Assembly (NCBI RefSeq): GCF_963855985.1
Contig: NC_087093.1
Span: forward strand, 5,649,501 to 5,713,500
DNA length: 64,000 nt
From: Ostrinia nubilalis
Lineage: Eukaryota; Arthropoda; Insecta; Lepidoptera; Crambidae
Reading direction: 5' to 3'
Shown: one piece after another, positions 45,401 through 56,549 of the stretch
Numbering within the stretch: position 1 is the first letter of the stretch
How the letters are laid out: every line of letters begins with the position of its first letter
The notes under the pieces: model-generated
What the model saw: the letters and a program-made list of their open reading frames with translations, nothing else
Told to the model about the DNA's origin: nothing
Database searches by the model: none
Translations under genes and position numbers: made by a program

Positions 45401-48400
45401 CAGAAGACGAAAAGTGTTAGCTTTTTGAACTAGGTATTTCCTTTCGCCGATTTATACTCCTATTTTAAGTTTTCCTTTTACGTAGAGTATCTGGCCCGAA
45501 AATAAACTGAGGTTGCTTGTTATAGAGCACTAGAGTCCAGCAGAATGCATTGTTGATAGCCAGATGGAGGACACTTGTGTATGGACGGATATAGTTTGAT
45601 GGGTTGTTTCGTCATTCCTTGCCTACAATTTGTACCATATTTGGAATTTTCATGAAAGTATTGAAGAAGTAATGTTTGGTTTTGCAACAAAATCTATTAT
45701 AAAGTTTGAGGTCATGAACGTAGTAGGTACCTACTCCGAAAATAGTTCTTTTTTTATTGGGAATATAGAAAAGAAATGATGTGAGCCGAAATTGCTGTAC
45801 TCGTAGTTTGAGATCTTAAAAATGTAGGTAGAAGAAATTGACAGATATTTCCACAATAAGTATAGCGGTGCCAGGTTCCATATTGGAGAATGCTCAGTCA
45901 GCTGAGTTGCGTACTTATCTTGCTGGTCAAATCGCGCGAGCTGCTTGCGTGTTCTGTATACAGGGTGGAATTTTGTAATGCCACCTGGAGGAAAAGTATT
46001 CTAATTAATAATTAATTTAATGTAACGCCCCTGGGTCTGCGGGTGTCTATGGGCGACGGTAATCACTCGTTTGCCTCCTGTCACACAAAAAAAAAAAAAT
46101 TACTGTAGATAGAAATATTACTCAAAGAAAACATTCCTATAATTTTGAAAAGAAATCTACAAGAATTATAAAAATACCAAATAAAACCTAGACACTATTT
46201 TTCCTTTTTATCCAATCCAATCAATGTAGAGTCATCTCTTAAACTTTTTATTAGTATTTATGTACAAACTGACTCTTTCCAGTCCTGTAACCCGATATTA
46301 CGCGAAGCTGGGGTTCCGCACGTACGAAGGTTCCTGGACTGGCCTCCTGGGGGCTCTGATGGACCAGTCGGTGGACTTGGCGTTGGAGCCGGTCACTGCG
46401 CACCCGTCGCTGCATAACGACATGGACTTCATCTTCCCTATCGCTGAGACTATGTGAGGCTTGAGGACTAACAAATTGAGTTGTTATTGATGGGTTTGAT
46501 TAATAGAAGTTATAGCGCCTGCTGTACAACTAAGTATTTACATAATCATTGATTTTGTCAGTCTAATAACTTTAAAGTTTAGGACCTAAGCTACTTTCGT
46601 TAAAGTAAAATTATGTAATAAATATGTATATTAATGGTAAGAGATTTGAGGTTTAGGAATCGTCGCCTATATTAAACATGTTTCAAGCCCATGTGGATGT
46701 GTTCTGTCTAGGAAATAAAATATTCTAGACACTTTGTCTTCGTTACAACACAAAGTAGATTTTAATACGCCTTATTTCAGCCGCTACTCGCCGTAATTTA
46801 AGTCTCTCATTTATCCCTAAAATAACCATGTAATTTAAGGCGCTATTTTTGGGTTGTTTTCTTGTAGGTGTAATATTTATATTCGCCAGCAAGAGACATC
46901 CACGGTCCGGGACATCTTCATGGCCCCATTCAGCGCCCGGCTGGTGGCTTGTGTGGTGGCTGTGGCCTTTTTGGCAGCCTCTGCTGTCGTGCTGATCAGC
47001 AGACTGGCTCCTTCAGTGCATAATAAGGCACGCCCTATGGAGTATGCCGAGGCCCTAATATGGTCCACTGGGATACTCTGCCAGCAAGGTAAAGACCAAA
47101 ATAGCACAAAAACAGTTATGTAACCTAACGTAATTCGGTTATGTCAACGTTTATTGTGTGTCACGTCAAGTAAATCAGCCTACAAGCGACAAATAAATAA
47201 AATAAATAAATAAATATCTATAAATATCTTTGGACAATCTCACACAGCGCCATCTAGCCCCAAAGTAAGCAATTAATATGCTTGTGTTATGGGTGCTAGC
47301 TTAACGGATATACTACTTACATACTTTTTTTTTAAATACATACATATTATACATAGTAAAACCCAGACCCGTCACAGAAATTAAAATTCATCATTTCAAT
47401 TTCTGCCCGGCCGGGAATCGAACCCGGGACCTCTCGGCATAGTAGTCCGTTCTGAACTACTACACCAAACGGCCGACAAATAAACATGAACGACACGTTT
47501 AATTTCATTTTAGTGATGCCAAGACGCGTGATTTTGTAAGGAAACACGTCTACTTTATATTCACGGCAGGTGATGTTGCCAGATGCTATAAAACATGACG
47601 CTGAAATTTAATAATTATTTATTTATTACGTATTCCTGATATATCTTCGTTCAATAACTTGAATAAAAATATAGGTTTGTTTAGATTTGCCTAGTAGGTA
47701 CCTTATATCACTGAACAATTTTATAGGTTGACGGGATTGCTACCATGTACCTACCTTAATTTCTCACCCGCCAGTTAGTTCCTCAGTTACTCCGTGATCA
47801 TGGCGCTTGCAACTGAAATATCGGGTAGGACATAGTAGCAATTCCGTCAATAATAATAATTCTGTTAGTGACCATGAAAGTTTTAAATAATATCACTGAT
47901 ATTTTTAGGTGGTTCATGGACTCCTCCGAACCCTGCAGCCAGCATCCTCCTCATCGTTTGTCTTTTGTTCGCCGTGGTGACGTACAACGCGTACGCAGCG
48001 TTCATAACATCGGTGCTGTCAGTGAGAGTAGCGTCTCTTGACACTGTTGCGGCTGTTCTTCAATCACCAGACTTGAAGATAGGGTACATTAAGAATGGAG
48101 CTGATCAGTTGTACCTGATGGTAGGTTGGACATTATTTACTTTGCATTTGAGTTTGAATATAAAGTTTTCTGGTAATAATAATTATTATTGAATTCCTTC
48201 AGTCCACAAAAGATGTCCAACTCAATGCCTTCTACATTCGAGGGTACTCGGACTCCGAAAACCTGGTGTCTTCAGCCGAAGAGGGCCTCGCGCGCGCTGC
48301 AAAACAAAACTACGCCTTTTTTGCTGGCCAACGAGCTGCAAGAGCCACTTTGCGGTATGTTAGAGTTTCATTCACAAAGAGTTTAGATGGAATGTTGGTT

Positions 48401-50186
48401 AATATCGGGAAAGCAGATTATTATTTTACATTGGCAGATTAAATTAAGTATAGATCGTTTCATCCACGAAGACGCGTCCCACCATTCTTCCGCTAATGTT
48501 TGAGTGTTATCGGTATATGCTAAATTATCCATGAGTGCACACGCACACTATATTAATGACGCTCGGATTGCTCGGATCTATTAAAAATTGGTAGGGCGCG
48601 TCTTCGTGGATGAAACGAACTACTTATAACTGTATTATATTTTTTGCCAAGGAACCTGAGCCAGGCGAGAGGCAGATGCGCAGTGAGAGAACTGCCCGTC
48701 CATTCCACGCGGGCCCAGCTTGCGTTCCCTCTGCCACACCGATCGCCTTACGCCAGACCTACCCTGATATGGTAAATGTAACTTTTTTGAACCCTATCAC
48801 CACTTAAACACGGAATAAGTGTAGTCACTTTTGTCATCCTTTTGTTGAGAATTAAAATAAAAATATCTTCAAGCCATAACCGGTCATGCACTTCCGAAAC
48901 TAGAGGGTTTTGGGTGCTTTCTTTAGTTCATCGCGGCATCGGCTTTAAAATATGTGAAGAGTTTTAATTCTGCTCTGGGCATTAAGAACATCAATATACC
49001 GAGCGACGATATCATTATCTTGAATTGATAGGACAAACGATATAATAAAGTATGGAAGGAAAGTTTTGAACGAAACTAAATTAATGGAAGTAAACGTAGA
49101 AATTAAATTACAGGACGAAAATCTCGTGAATTTCCTGGAAAAATTCATTGGTTTCCTAGGTCCCTAATAGATATAAGTCGACTTATTAAATTACTAAAAT
49201 TAAATATGCCAGTGACTAATCGTACCTCTCGTTTAAACGGCTGCAGTTCTTGCAAAGGCAAGACAGCTTATAGCCAATGATACCTACTCAACCAGTGAAG
49301 GTTATCTAGTCTGGGAATATCTTCTTGGAAGCAGCAAATAATACGATACCTACATAAGAAGATAATGTTATTTCCAGTCTCCTTCAGTTGCACAACACAG
49401 GAGCCTTGGGCAGGTTGAAAGCCGCGCTGGTGCCGTCCATGCCGGAATGTTCCTCGCCATCTGGCTTCGCTTCAGCTCGCATTAATGACGTTCGATCCGC
49501 ACTCATACTGGTCGTTGGAGGGCTGGTAGCTGCTTTTGTGATAGGTAAGTGAGATTTAAAGTACGATTTGTGTATTGAGCTCTACTGTATAGGGCCTAGA
49601 ATATAAATTGATGCGGTAAGGTTCATAAACTAGCGTAGATTCAAGTCACTGATTGCCTGAGCCCGAAATAATAAGTAGGTACCTACATATTAGGGGCCAT
49701 CCATAAAGTACGTCACACGAATTTCATGATTTTTTGACCCCCCCTCCGTCATTGTCACAGGTGGTCACATTTCTGAGACCCCCCCCTCCCTAGTGTGACG
49801 TCACATGTTTTGCAATTTCACATCGAAAAATTATTAAATTAACAGCAGTTCCGAAATTAGTTTTATTTCCATTTAAATTAAGTATTTTTTTTATATGAAA
49901 TCAACATTATATTAAATATTTGAAACAATTGAAATGTGATGTCACGAAACTTAGGACCCCTCCCACCCCTTGTCACACCATGTCACACTTTGTCAACCCC
50001 CTCCCCCCGTCTTTACGTGTGACGTACTTTATGGATGACCCCTTATTATGACAATGCAATGTATTAATTTGACTTCCTTTATATTTTAAAGGTCTTGCAG
50101 AATACTGTTGGAAGAATCGGAAAGCATTGCAAATTGCGTTGTTGACATATTGGAGGCGGCTTGTTAATTTTGCTAAGTTAAATTAA
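33487..50186 (+). CDS. ionotropic receptor, IR75-like (complete, 11 exons, 746 codons)
   Basis: Variant ionotropic glutamate receptor, expected in the ciliary membrane of chemosensory neurons as a ligand-gated cation channel. Exons: 33487-33643, 43221-43390, 43714-44287, 45067-45268, 46283-46453, 46868-47088, 47909-48120, 48203-48354, 48652-48771, 49378-49544, 50092-50186; all GT/AG, frame unbroken. The ATG opens a signal peptide (MKYPVLFMFSLCLGG). An N-terminal domain with several N-glycosylation sites follows, then ligand lobe S1 (GSWTGLLGALMDQSVDLALE), TM1 (SARLVACVVAVAFLA), the pore segment (LIWSTGILCQQG), TM2 (ILLIVCLLFAVVTYNAYAAF), lobe S2, TM3 (ALILVVGGLVAAFVI) and a short cytoplasmic tail. 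The CQQG after the pore is shared with the IR75/IR64a group. The Arg that binds the glutamate carboxylate in S1 is absent (PVTAHPSLHNDMDF). Intron 1 (9.6 kb) is full of repeats. Confidence 0.92.
33957..34763. mobile_element. 807-bp foldback element, arms >300 bp, in receptor intron 1
   Basis: TAAAGGACAGTGCCAATCCA at the left corresponds to TGGCACTATCCTTTA at the right. The arms match through GTGCTGCCCAGAATGAAAC, CTATCCCTGGAGTTA, CTACGCATAAGATTTCG and AACACTCGCTATGTTGAA, to a centre near 34370. There is moderate divergence between arms. Confidence 0.75.
35065..36055. repeat. tandem duplication, two ~491-500-bp units, with degenerate THAP-like segment
   Basis: Both units start CAGGCCTGTTCATCTCCGCG and end AACTTCTGTACG(T/A)AGTAC, with few differences and a 7-9-bp insertion in unit 2. 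Each contains YCAVFNC ... FFKLPQ, a THAP-type Cys pair and FP-like box, but a one-base shift separates the two halves in both units. Probably a non-autonomous derivative of a THAP-bearing (P-type) transposon. Confidence 0.65.
36056..37100. other. receptor intron 1, nothing recognised
   Basis: AT-rich; no motif, inverted ends or coding signal seen. Confidence 0.4.
37105..37225 (+). mobile_element. non-LTR retrotransposon 3'-UTR fragment
   Basis: AGAGTTTCTTGCGTTGCTTT, TCTCAGCACTCGC and GGGACGTGTAATAACAC match the 3' UTR at 13565-13735, here without its coding tail. Confidence 0.6.
37872..37970. mobile_element. MITE fragment, GGTGCAACCCAGCC family
   Basis: AACAAACGTCAAAAATCTGT and AGTAAGTTGGTGCAACCCAG match the MITE at 63700-63823; the left end is missing. 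Confidence 0.55.
38650..38795 (+). mobile_element. non-LTR retrotransposon 3'-UTR fragment with (TTTA)n tail
   Basis: A third copy of the family at 13565 and 37105: CTGAGTTTCTTCCGCC, TCTCAGCACCATG, GGGACGTGTATAATTG, ending in AATAAACAAC and a TTTA microsatellite. Confidence 0.6.
38918..38991 (-). promoter_or_regulatory. candidate non-coding first exon and initiator for the desaturase at 24896-32346
   Basis: The minus strand has TCAGTT (38993-38988), matching the arthropod initiator TCAGTY, then 74 bp ending in CAGTTCAAG and a strong GTGAGT donor at 38917. The desaturase has an acceptor just before its ATG and needs such a donor upstream. The region around 38990-39060 is GC-richer than its surroundings. 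No transcript evidence; other donors are possible. Confidence 0.3.
39959..41177. mobile_element. 1.2-kb Mutator-like element with ~100-bp inverted ends and 9-bp target duplication GAGAAATAT
   Basis: The ends are GGGTGTCATACTTGCTATCG and CGATAGCAAGTATGACACCC. GAGAAATAT flanks both sides (39950-39958, 41178-41186). The terminal ~90 bp (TATTGTCTAGATATTGACAA, CGGGTCGCTACATCTAC) is repeated again just inside each end. Long inverted ends and a 9-bp duplication suit the Mutator superfamily. The interior contains a Helitron and a partial DNA element; no transposase. A right-end fragment lies at 43477-43524. Confidence 0.75.
40358..40545 (+). mobile_element. short Helitron (Lep1-like), nested in the Mutator-like element
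   Basis: It begins TCTAGATACTAATATTATAA, has a CTGTCTGTCTGTCT run, and ends with the hairpin CACGCGGGTGAAGCCGCGGG followed by AAAGCTAT, a one-base departure from the usual CTAG. Non-autonomous. Confidence 0.7.
41680..42632. mobile_element. element with mirrored CTCGAGCGCGTCAGA motif array
   Basis: ATACTCGAGCGCGTCAGA-type motifs occur at 41692, 41831 and 41971 (the last preceded by GCATT). The complementary TCTGACGCGCTCGAGTAT-type motifs are at 42339, 42478 and 42607. Each carries the CTCGAG palindrome. Orientation changes once, near the centre. Termini are inferred from the outermost motifs. No coding sequence supported. Confidence 0.6.
43477..43524. mobile_element. end fragment of the Mutator-like family
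   Basis: TCTAGACAATAGATACTTCG ... GTTCGATAGCAAGTATGACACC matches the right end of 39959-41177; it is followed by a C run. Receptor intron 2. Confidence 0.7.
44854..44875. repeat. perfect 22-bp palindrome in receptor intron 3
   Basis: CCTCAGATCAT followed directly by its complement ATGATCTGAGG, no loop. Could be a dimeric factor site or chance. Confidence 0.7.
46021..46103 (+). mobile_element. non-LTR retrotransposon 3' tail with poly-A
   Basis: CTGGGTCTGCGGGTGTCTAT, GGGCGACGGTAATCACT and CGTTTGCCTCCTGTCACAC run into 13 A residues. This is a 5'-truncated LINE or SINE tail in receptor intron 4. Confidence 0.6.
47206..47477 (-). mobile_element. tRNA-derived SINE
   Basis: The head on the minus strand (47475-47405) has an A box TTGGTGTAGTAG and an exact B box GGTTCGATTCC (47424-47414) within GGTCCCGGGTTCGATTCCCG. 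The body continues through AATTTCTGTGACGGGTCTGG and the element ends in a TTTA/TAAA repeat. It lies in receptor intron 6. The sequence between the boxes lacks a proper anticodon arm, so it is not a functional tRNA. Confidence 0.8.
49693..50042. mobile_element. 350-bp MITE, ends GGGGCCATCCATAAAGTACG
   Basis: GGGGCCATCCATAAAGTACG at the left and ACGTACTTTATGGATGACCCC at the right, flanked by TTA on both sides. The inner repeats ACCCCCCCTCC and GGGGG-type tracts are also mirrored. Receptor intron 10. A 3-bp TTA duplication would fit PIF/Harbinger. Confidence 0.8.
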
Positions 50187-50307
50187 GTATAATAATGTAG
50201 GCCTTCATTACTAGTCCTTGTTCAATCCAACATGATTCACGTAGTGATTGTTATAGTTGATCAGTCAAAGAGTTGATCAAAGTTGTTGTATTTGAGCAAT
50301 ACAATAC

Positions 50308-50313
50308 AATAAA
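50308..50313 (+). terminator. poly(A) signal of the ionotropic receptor
   Basis: AATAAA lies 122 bp after the receptor stop codon, followed within 25 bp by a T/G-rich stretch (CCTTTTTGTTTGATGT). Confidence 0.6.
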
Positions 50314-50350
50314 GCCTTTTTGTTTGATGTAGTATAAAAAAATATAATAA

Positions 50351-50588
50351 AAAAAAACTTTTTTAAAAACAAGCTTTATCCTGAAATGCAGTTGTACTAA
50401 AACGAAAAAAAATAATTATATGCTTGGTTCAAAGAATTTCGAAAGCTTGTAGCGCAAACAGAAAAAAAGAGGAATAAATTCCATGCGCGATACAAGCTTT
50501 TGAAATTCTTTGAACCAAGCATATAATTATTTTTAGTTTTAGTACAACTGCATTTCAGGATAAAGCTTGTTTTTAAAAAAGTTTTTTT
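50351..50588. mobile_element. 238-bp foldback, arms ~95 bp
   Basis: AACAAGCTTTATCCTGAAAT, GCAGTTGTACTAAAAC and AATAATTATATGCTTGGTTC are complemented on the far side almost without mismatch. It lies downstream of the receptor poly(A) signal. Confidence 0.85.
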
Positions 50589-52530
50589 AAATTATAATTT
50601 TATTTTACACTTTTTAGTTGTATCTCAATCTCTGGGTGATTATTTAGCACCAAAGTGCTCCAGAAGTCGAATCCAATCCAACGAACCCAAACTCGATAAG
50701 ATTCCGCCGTTTCGTTTAGGAGTTCCTATGGTGGCCACCTCCCTAATCCATTATCAGGACCCTGGACATCATCTAGCACTAAACTGCTCGAAAAGACAAA
50801 TCCAACGAACCCAAACTCGATGCGATTCCGCCGTTTGGTTTAGGAGTTCCTATGGCCACCTCTTGACTCCATCATCAGACCAGCTCAATGGTACCATAAC
50901 ATTGCATTGTCATCGTACTTACATAAGTATACCAAATTTCAGCTCAATCGGTTGAGGAGAAGTGTTCTTAAATTCAGTTGCAAGATTTGTCCCACACATA
51001 TTAACAAGTGAAGTCAATATAAAGCTTGTAAAATAGCACCCTGTATTTGGCAGGCATTGGATTTGTACGAAAGAAATCAACTGGAAAATTTGAAAAGGCT
51101 CTAGAAATAGAGGCATCACAATTACAAAGCTGAAAATGTAGTCATTATTTTCATAAAACCTGTAATATTCCGTTTCGTCCTCAGATCATAGAAAGGAATA
51201 GATATGAAGTCGCGCGTAACTACAACGAGAACCAGTGTCCCCACATTTCCCCCACCACAGCTCCCACACACACATTCAACTGTGTAAAAACAAAGCGACT
51301 GAGAGTCTACGACAACATGTGCAAAAGGCTTAAAAGTGTTGTGATTGGTTAAGGCACGTCACGCACACTTTGAAAAAAGCAATTAGAGAGAAGAAAGATC
51401 AAATGGAGTCGATAAGATATCGATACTTTAAATCCTTCGAGGCAAGACTCGAAACTGGTTTAAAAAATACTTATGTATGAAAACCTTTTAATTAATACAT
51501 TATTATTGTGTTCTTTAATAATTTTTGCATAAAGGAGTCAGTTCCATTTTGTATGGACGAAAAACTCAGAATCAATTGGGACTAAATGTAGTTTCCTTAT
51601 AATTCACATTTTACCCCAACCAAAGCTCAATGTCGACAGGATCACTATACTTAGTTATTATTAACTACTATTGCGCATTAACTTTTTAATTATGGTGAAC
51701 TTCGTACCGCCTATGTTTATTAAAAATAATGCCTATATTAGGCTTTCAACTAGCTCTTATAGCAATTACATAGTTGACATTTACTAATCACTTCTACTAT
51801 TATTATTGTTTTTTTAAAAACTTAAATCGCAAGCAACTCATGATTTTTTCATTCAAAATTAGAAAATAGAAAATAATAATTTACTTCTATTTATCGATAA
51901 TAGGAAACCGCATTAGAACACGAGCCCTGCACTATGTTACGACCGGCACATGCGGCCGTACTGTGTATTTTCACGCGACAGTGGATATCGGAAGCAATAA
52001 AATACATTGCGCAGTAGTTAAGCATGACATAAAGTGGTTGCTAACTAAATCGTCAATGTACAACGTATTTGAATTTTTACACCACTAATTGCGATATCGC
52101 AGTAACTGTTACGGCACTGAATTTGTTCGTAAAAATGTTTAGTTTTTTTTATTAATAAGCTAAAAACCAATGGATTTGCAATACTTACATGTGGTAAATG
52201 ACTCCATTGTTCCTCTAGTTCTTCGTTTCACTTGTGTTATTGCACGTAACAACGCATTATCCAAAAATATTGGAGAACATTACCTCAGTACGACTGAATC
52301 GCGACTAACCTGGCTTCGCGGCCGATGTTCGTTTCTGGGCATATCGCGGAGACACGCGCCACGCCCCCGTTTCACATCTATTCCCTTCTATGATCTGAGG
52401 TTTCGTCGCTTTATCGGTGCCCTTCGGTGGGGGAATTTTATTTTCGGAAAGTGTATCTAACTGAAATCACTGAGTAGATAATGACTGGTAGGCTTTAAAC
52501 TTCAAAAGAAAAGTGTTCATTGAAAATACT

Positions 52531-52819
52531 GGTATAGTCAGCGTAAAATGGTTCGTGACACCCAACGTGGCCAAAAACAAATTGGAAAACATCCAGTTAT
52601 TTGGTTCAAAATAATGGAAACCTTTTACCTGGAAAGTTTTCTAAAAGGCGCTATTTTTTCGATATTTCGGCTCACGCGGAATCCATACGAGGTCGTACAT
52701 TGAAAGCTACATATAAAATCATCAATTTTCAGAACTCCAGATAAACCAGGTAAAACTACCAAATGACTGGCGAAATTTTTGGTTACTTGTGTCACGAACT
52801 ACTTGACTCTGACTGTACC
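52531..52819. mobile_element. 289-bp MITE, ends GGTATAGTCAG / CTGACTGTACC
   Basis: GGTATAGTCAGCGT plus TTCGTGACAC at the left; GTGTCACGAAC plus CTGACTGTACC at the right, as imperfect complements. Confidence 0.6.
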
Positions 52820-53471
52820 TATTATGGAAGATCTTATTCTTTTGCTGGTTTTATCAAGAAAGATAGAGTAAAATAATGTATTCTGGTTGTTTACCCATAT
52901 TCATGAAAACGTACTATTATAACGTCATACTTTAAATTGTCAAAATCCTTCCTTATCTACGAGTATGACTTTCATGAGAAGTTTTTCCTGAAGATAATTA
53001 CCTATAACCCCGGGCGTTTGGAAGAATAATTAATATATGTAATGGTGTTTTAATGAGCTCATTAGAAAGTTCTTGACTCCGTTTTTGCTGAAAACTCATT
53101 TTACGAAACGAGTAGGTAATGAGTGTGTTCCTAGAGTAAAATCGTTTTTACCAAATGGTCGGTAGAAATGTATCCTTAATTGTCTTTTCTTGTTGAATAA
53201 GTACTTAAAATTCACTGCACGAGTAATTGTAGAATTGAGTAATTGTCTAAAACACTTCATTAGTAATATTAGATTTGTTTGTAATTACTTTAATTAAATA
53301 TAATAAAATAGAATTTGTGAATGTTTATACATTTGACTGTTACATTAATATCCTAATTAGAAATTATACACGTTTACAGTTTTACACTCACATTAAGAAC
53401 TTGGCATATTTCTTGACAAAAGTGTGATATGATTATTTTGTATTGATTAAGTTAAAAAAGTATAATCTATA

Positions 53472-54115
53472 TCTATACTTATAATAAATCTGTAGAGAGG
53501 TCAATTCTGTACATGAAATATATTTTCAAAATAACTATCAGGGGGTGATTACTGATCGATACTGATGCCAAAAATGCAATCAGTAAAATTTTTGTCTGTC
53601 TGTCTGTCTATCTGTCTGTCTGTCCGCCTGTATGTTCCTTATAGAATCAAAAACTACTCGACGGATTTTAACGAAACTTGGTACAATTATTCTTTATACT
53701 CCTGGGCAGGTTATAGTATACTTAGGAATTCCCACGGGAACAGGAATTATCGGGAAAATAATTTTTTATGAAAAATCTAAACCGCTTAAGTTAGACGCTT
53801 GAAATTTGGTATGTAGTTACCTTAGTAAACTTAAAGCTTAGTTACAACAAGGAATTCCCGAAATTCCCACGGGAACGGGAATTCGCAGGAAAATCCTTTT
53901 GTGTGAAAAATCTAAACCGCTTAAGTTAGACGCTCGAAATTTGGCTTGCAGGTACCTTAGTAAACTTAAAGCTTAGTTACAACAGGATATTGCAAAATTC
54001 CCACGGGAACGGGAGTTAGCGGGAAAAAACATTTGTATGAAAAAATCTAAACCGCGTAAGATAGATGAAGGGGGTAAAACGGGATCCACGCGTACGAAGT
54101 CGCGGGCGGCCGCTA
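53472..54115 (+). mobile_element. Helitron (Lep1-like) with internal ~120-bp repeats
   Basis: It starts TCTATACTTATAATAAATC after A, has a CTGT microsatellite, and ends CCACGCGTACGAAGTCGCGG then GCGGCCGCTAG before T. Three internal copies of GGAATTCCCACGGGAACRGG ... AAAATCTAAACCGCTTAAGT are spaced about 120 bp apart. No Rep/helicase; non-autonomous. Confidence 0.75.
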
Positions 54116-54240
54116 GTTGAAAATAAAATTGTTTTCATGCTAAAAACATAACCCTCCTTCTGGCGCAGTCGGGTAAATAGTTGTGTCAGGAGATTTATTT
54201 ATTTTCTTTAAATGATGATGTTATATCTGTCAAAATAAAG

Positions 54241-54372
54241 CTTCAACTACACTCGCGTGCAGATCGCCATCGCCAGCGCGAGCATAGGCCAATGACAGGT
54301 CGCGCGACCCATGACAGTCCACGCGACCTGTCATTGATCTATGGCGATCTGCACGCGTTGGTGTGGTTGAAG
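54241..54372. mobile_element. 132-bp GC-rich foldback MITE
   Basis: CTTCAACTACACTCGCGTGC and ATCGCCAT at the left are complemented by ATGGCGATCTGCACGCGTTG and GGTTGAAG at the right. The inner CAGGTCGCGCGACC also pairs. Confidence 0.75.
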
Positions 54373-54580
54373 TATAAATGAAACTTTACACTTTAGTTTA
54401 TACTTTACTGGATATTAATAATTGTATCTAAGTATCAGCAAGCATCAACCTCGTTGTAGATAATGGCCCGCGGGAAGGCTCTGTTTCGACACAGCTTCGT
54501 CTAGACACGTCTGGATAGGACGTTTCGACCTGAAAAGTTTGTTAATTAATTTATTTGTTAAATATTAGTCGAAACTAAAC

Positions 54581-55692
54581 TTAGTATAGGTGTACCAGAA
54601 TCTCATGGCAAACAAAAATATTGGAAAAATGTGTTTTTCATATGGCAATTGTCTATGGTTTAATTGTCACCTGTCAAAGAAAATTATGAAATCTGTCAGC
54701 CGCTGCAAAATTTTTGTAATCTCTTCTTGACTATTTGTTATTTTTGTGAAAAAGTCGAAAAAGTTCAAGCAAGGCATATTGTTTTCAATGTGAATTGTAA
54801 AATAAGGCATAATTCAAAGTCGATCTTTGTTTCTAAAGCGCGCGTCGAGTTGACAGTAAGTTGGACTGAAATGTTTTGATACATTTAGTTTATTACCCAA
54901 CTGTATCAGAAGGAGGGTTGTGTTTTTTTATATTATTCTTACTTAATAGCTGCTTTATCGGGGTTTTCAGGTATATCTCACAAATTGGTGCAGATGTTAT
55001 GACCATGTAAAGAAAATTGAAAAAGATTTCATAAAGCAAGATTGAAAATGGAGAAGTTTCCAATTTTTTTCTTTGAAATAAACTTGAAATAAATATAAGT
55101 AGAACTAATAATAGTTGTGAAATAATCATGAAAATATCTCTACAAATAAATAAGTTACAGGGCCCTAAAGTTGCGCATAACTATTCACGCCATTTTGATC
55201 GGTGTATTCACACAGTCATTCGGAGTACAAACAGTAAATCACCCCTGATCCAGCAATTTCATTTTTTTTTTCAGTTCAGTTTTTAATTTTTCAGCTAGGG
55301 TCACTCAAGATTCTTTCTTAGTAAAATTTTGTAACCTTTTTTTTTAAATAACCCAGACCTGGCCATATACAAAAAGAACGGCACCGCCTATGTTTCAGTT
55401 CCACGCGAAAATATGTAGGTAATTTAAATAATTAATTTCTCAGACATTTCTTTTCTCACAGACGATTTATTTAATTTCCAAGACATTTTCCTATGTTAAA
55501 AACCTGATGTATAACAACATTCTTCATACACACCTACCTAAAATGTATATTCGTACTTCATGTTCATTAATATTAGTCATAAAAGTAAAAAATTAAACAG
55601 TATCAAGATCGTTTATTCCAATTTCCCCAGTATTGCTCTCAACAAAGTTTATTTTCCCTATTTGCCATGAGATTCTGGTACACCTATACTAA
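54581..55692. mobile_element. 1.1-kb element with ~32-bp inverted ends (GGTGTACCAGAATCTCATGG)
   Basis: TTAGTATAGGTGTACCAGAA and TCTCATGGCAAA at 54581 are complemented at 55659-55692. The interior has no recognised transposase; a 71-codon frame at 54664-54879 shows no known motif. Confidence 0.65.
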
Positions 55693-56150
55693 CAGACTAA
55701 TTAGAAAAAAAAACCCGGCATAGTTTACAAATAATTTTAACTAGCTTTTTTTAAAAATAATAACTCGAACAAAGTAACTGATGTACCGTCTTATTCCTGT
55801 AGAGTTTTATTATGCTTGCGTTTCGTCGAGCGGAAAATTAAGTTAAGTTAATAAATATCGAAAACATGAATTTGTATTTGGCCGCGTATTTTATTACATT
55901 AGAATTTTTTTTTCTCAACTTACATTAGAGAACGTTTAGAATGTTAAGAAAAGCAGTTATCAAACAACAAGTATAATTTTTGTACAATGATCGTAATTTA
56001 TTTACGAACTATACTCATTATAATAATACGTTGTAATACATTCCATTTTGCAATAAAAATGTGTAGTCTGATATGCTGTCTGAGTCTCAGGCTTCGTTAG
56101 GGCATTATAACCTTCTTTCTTTTGTTATGTAATTAAAATTATTAAAAAAA

Positions 56151-56430
56151 TAAAACCGACTTCAAAAAACCTACACTAAAAAGAAAAATAATTACTAATT
56201 ACCTACTTATTTATTAGGACGAATTATTAATATTTATGTAGGTATACCATGATTGATACTTCTGGAGTCGGTGCCAAGATTATGAAACATGTAAAGTTTG
56301 CCTGCACCGACTCCAAAAGTATCAATCATGGTATACCTACATAAATATTAATAATTCGTCCTAATAAATAAGTAGGTAATTAGTAATTATTTTTCTACTT
56401 TTTAGTGTAGGTTTTTTGAAGTCGGTTTTA
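56151..56430. mobile_element. 280-bp foldback, arms ~125 bp, 28-bp loop, near 3' end of second desaturase
   Basis: TAAAACCGACTTCAAAAAAC to GATTGATACTTCTGGAGTCG pairs with its complement at 56303-56430 with very few mismatches. Confidence 0.85.
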
Positions 56431-56549
56431 TTTTTTTTATAAAATTTTACTTATTTCTTACTTTTTAGTTAACTAATTATTACCTTGATGTTACCACTGA
56501 AGGTAGGCAGTACATTGAGACCATATTCTTAATGTATATTATAAAAAAG

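Larger units (their letters stand above)
50589..56150. other. intergenic between receptor and second desaturase
   Basis: No host gene seen. Contains a short direct repeat (CGAACCCAAACTCGAT ... GATTCCGCCGTTT at ~50682 and ~50801), MITEs, a Helitron and a 1.1-kb inverted-end element listed separately. 51100-52530 and 55700-56150 hold nothing recognised. Confidence 0.45.

Noticed and set aside
47405..47475. Functional tRNA gene on the minus strand
   Set aside because: It is the head of a SINE: followed by a SINE body and tail, and the cloverleaf is incomplete.
53565..53771. 68-codon frame with Ser-Val-Cys-Leu repeats
   Set aside because: It is the CTGT microsatellite of the Helitron read as protein.
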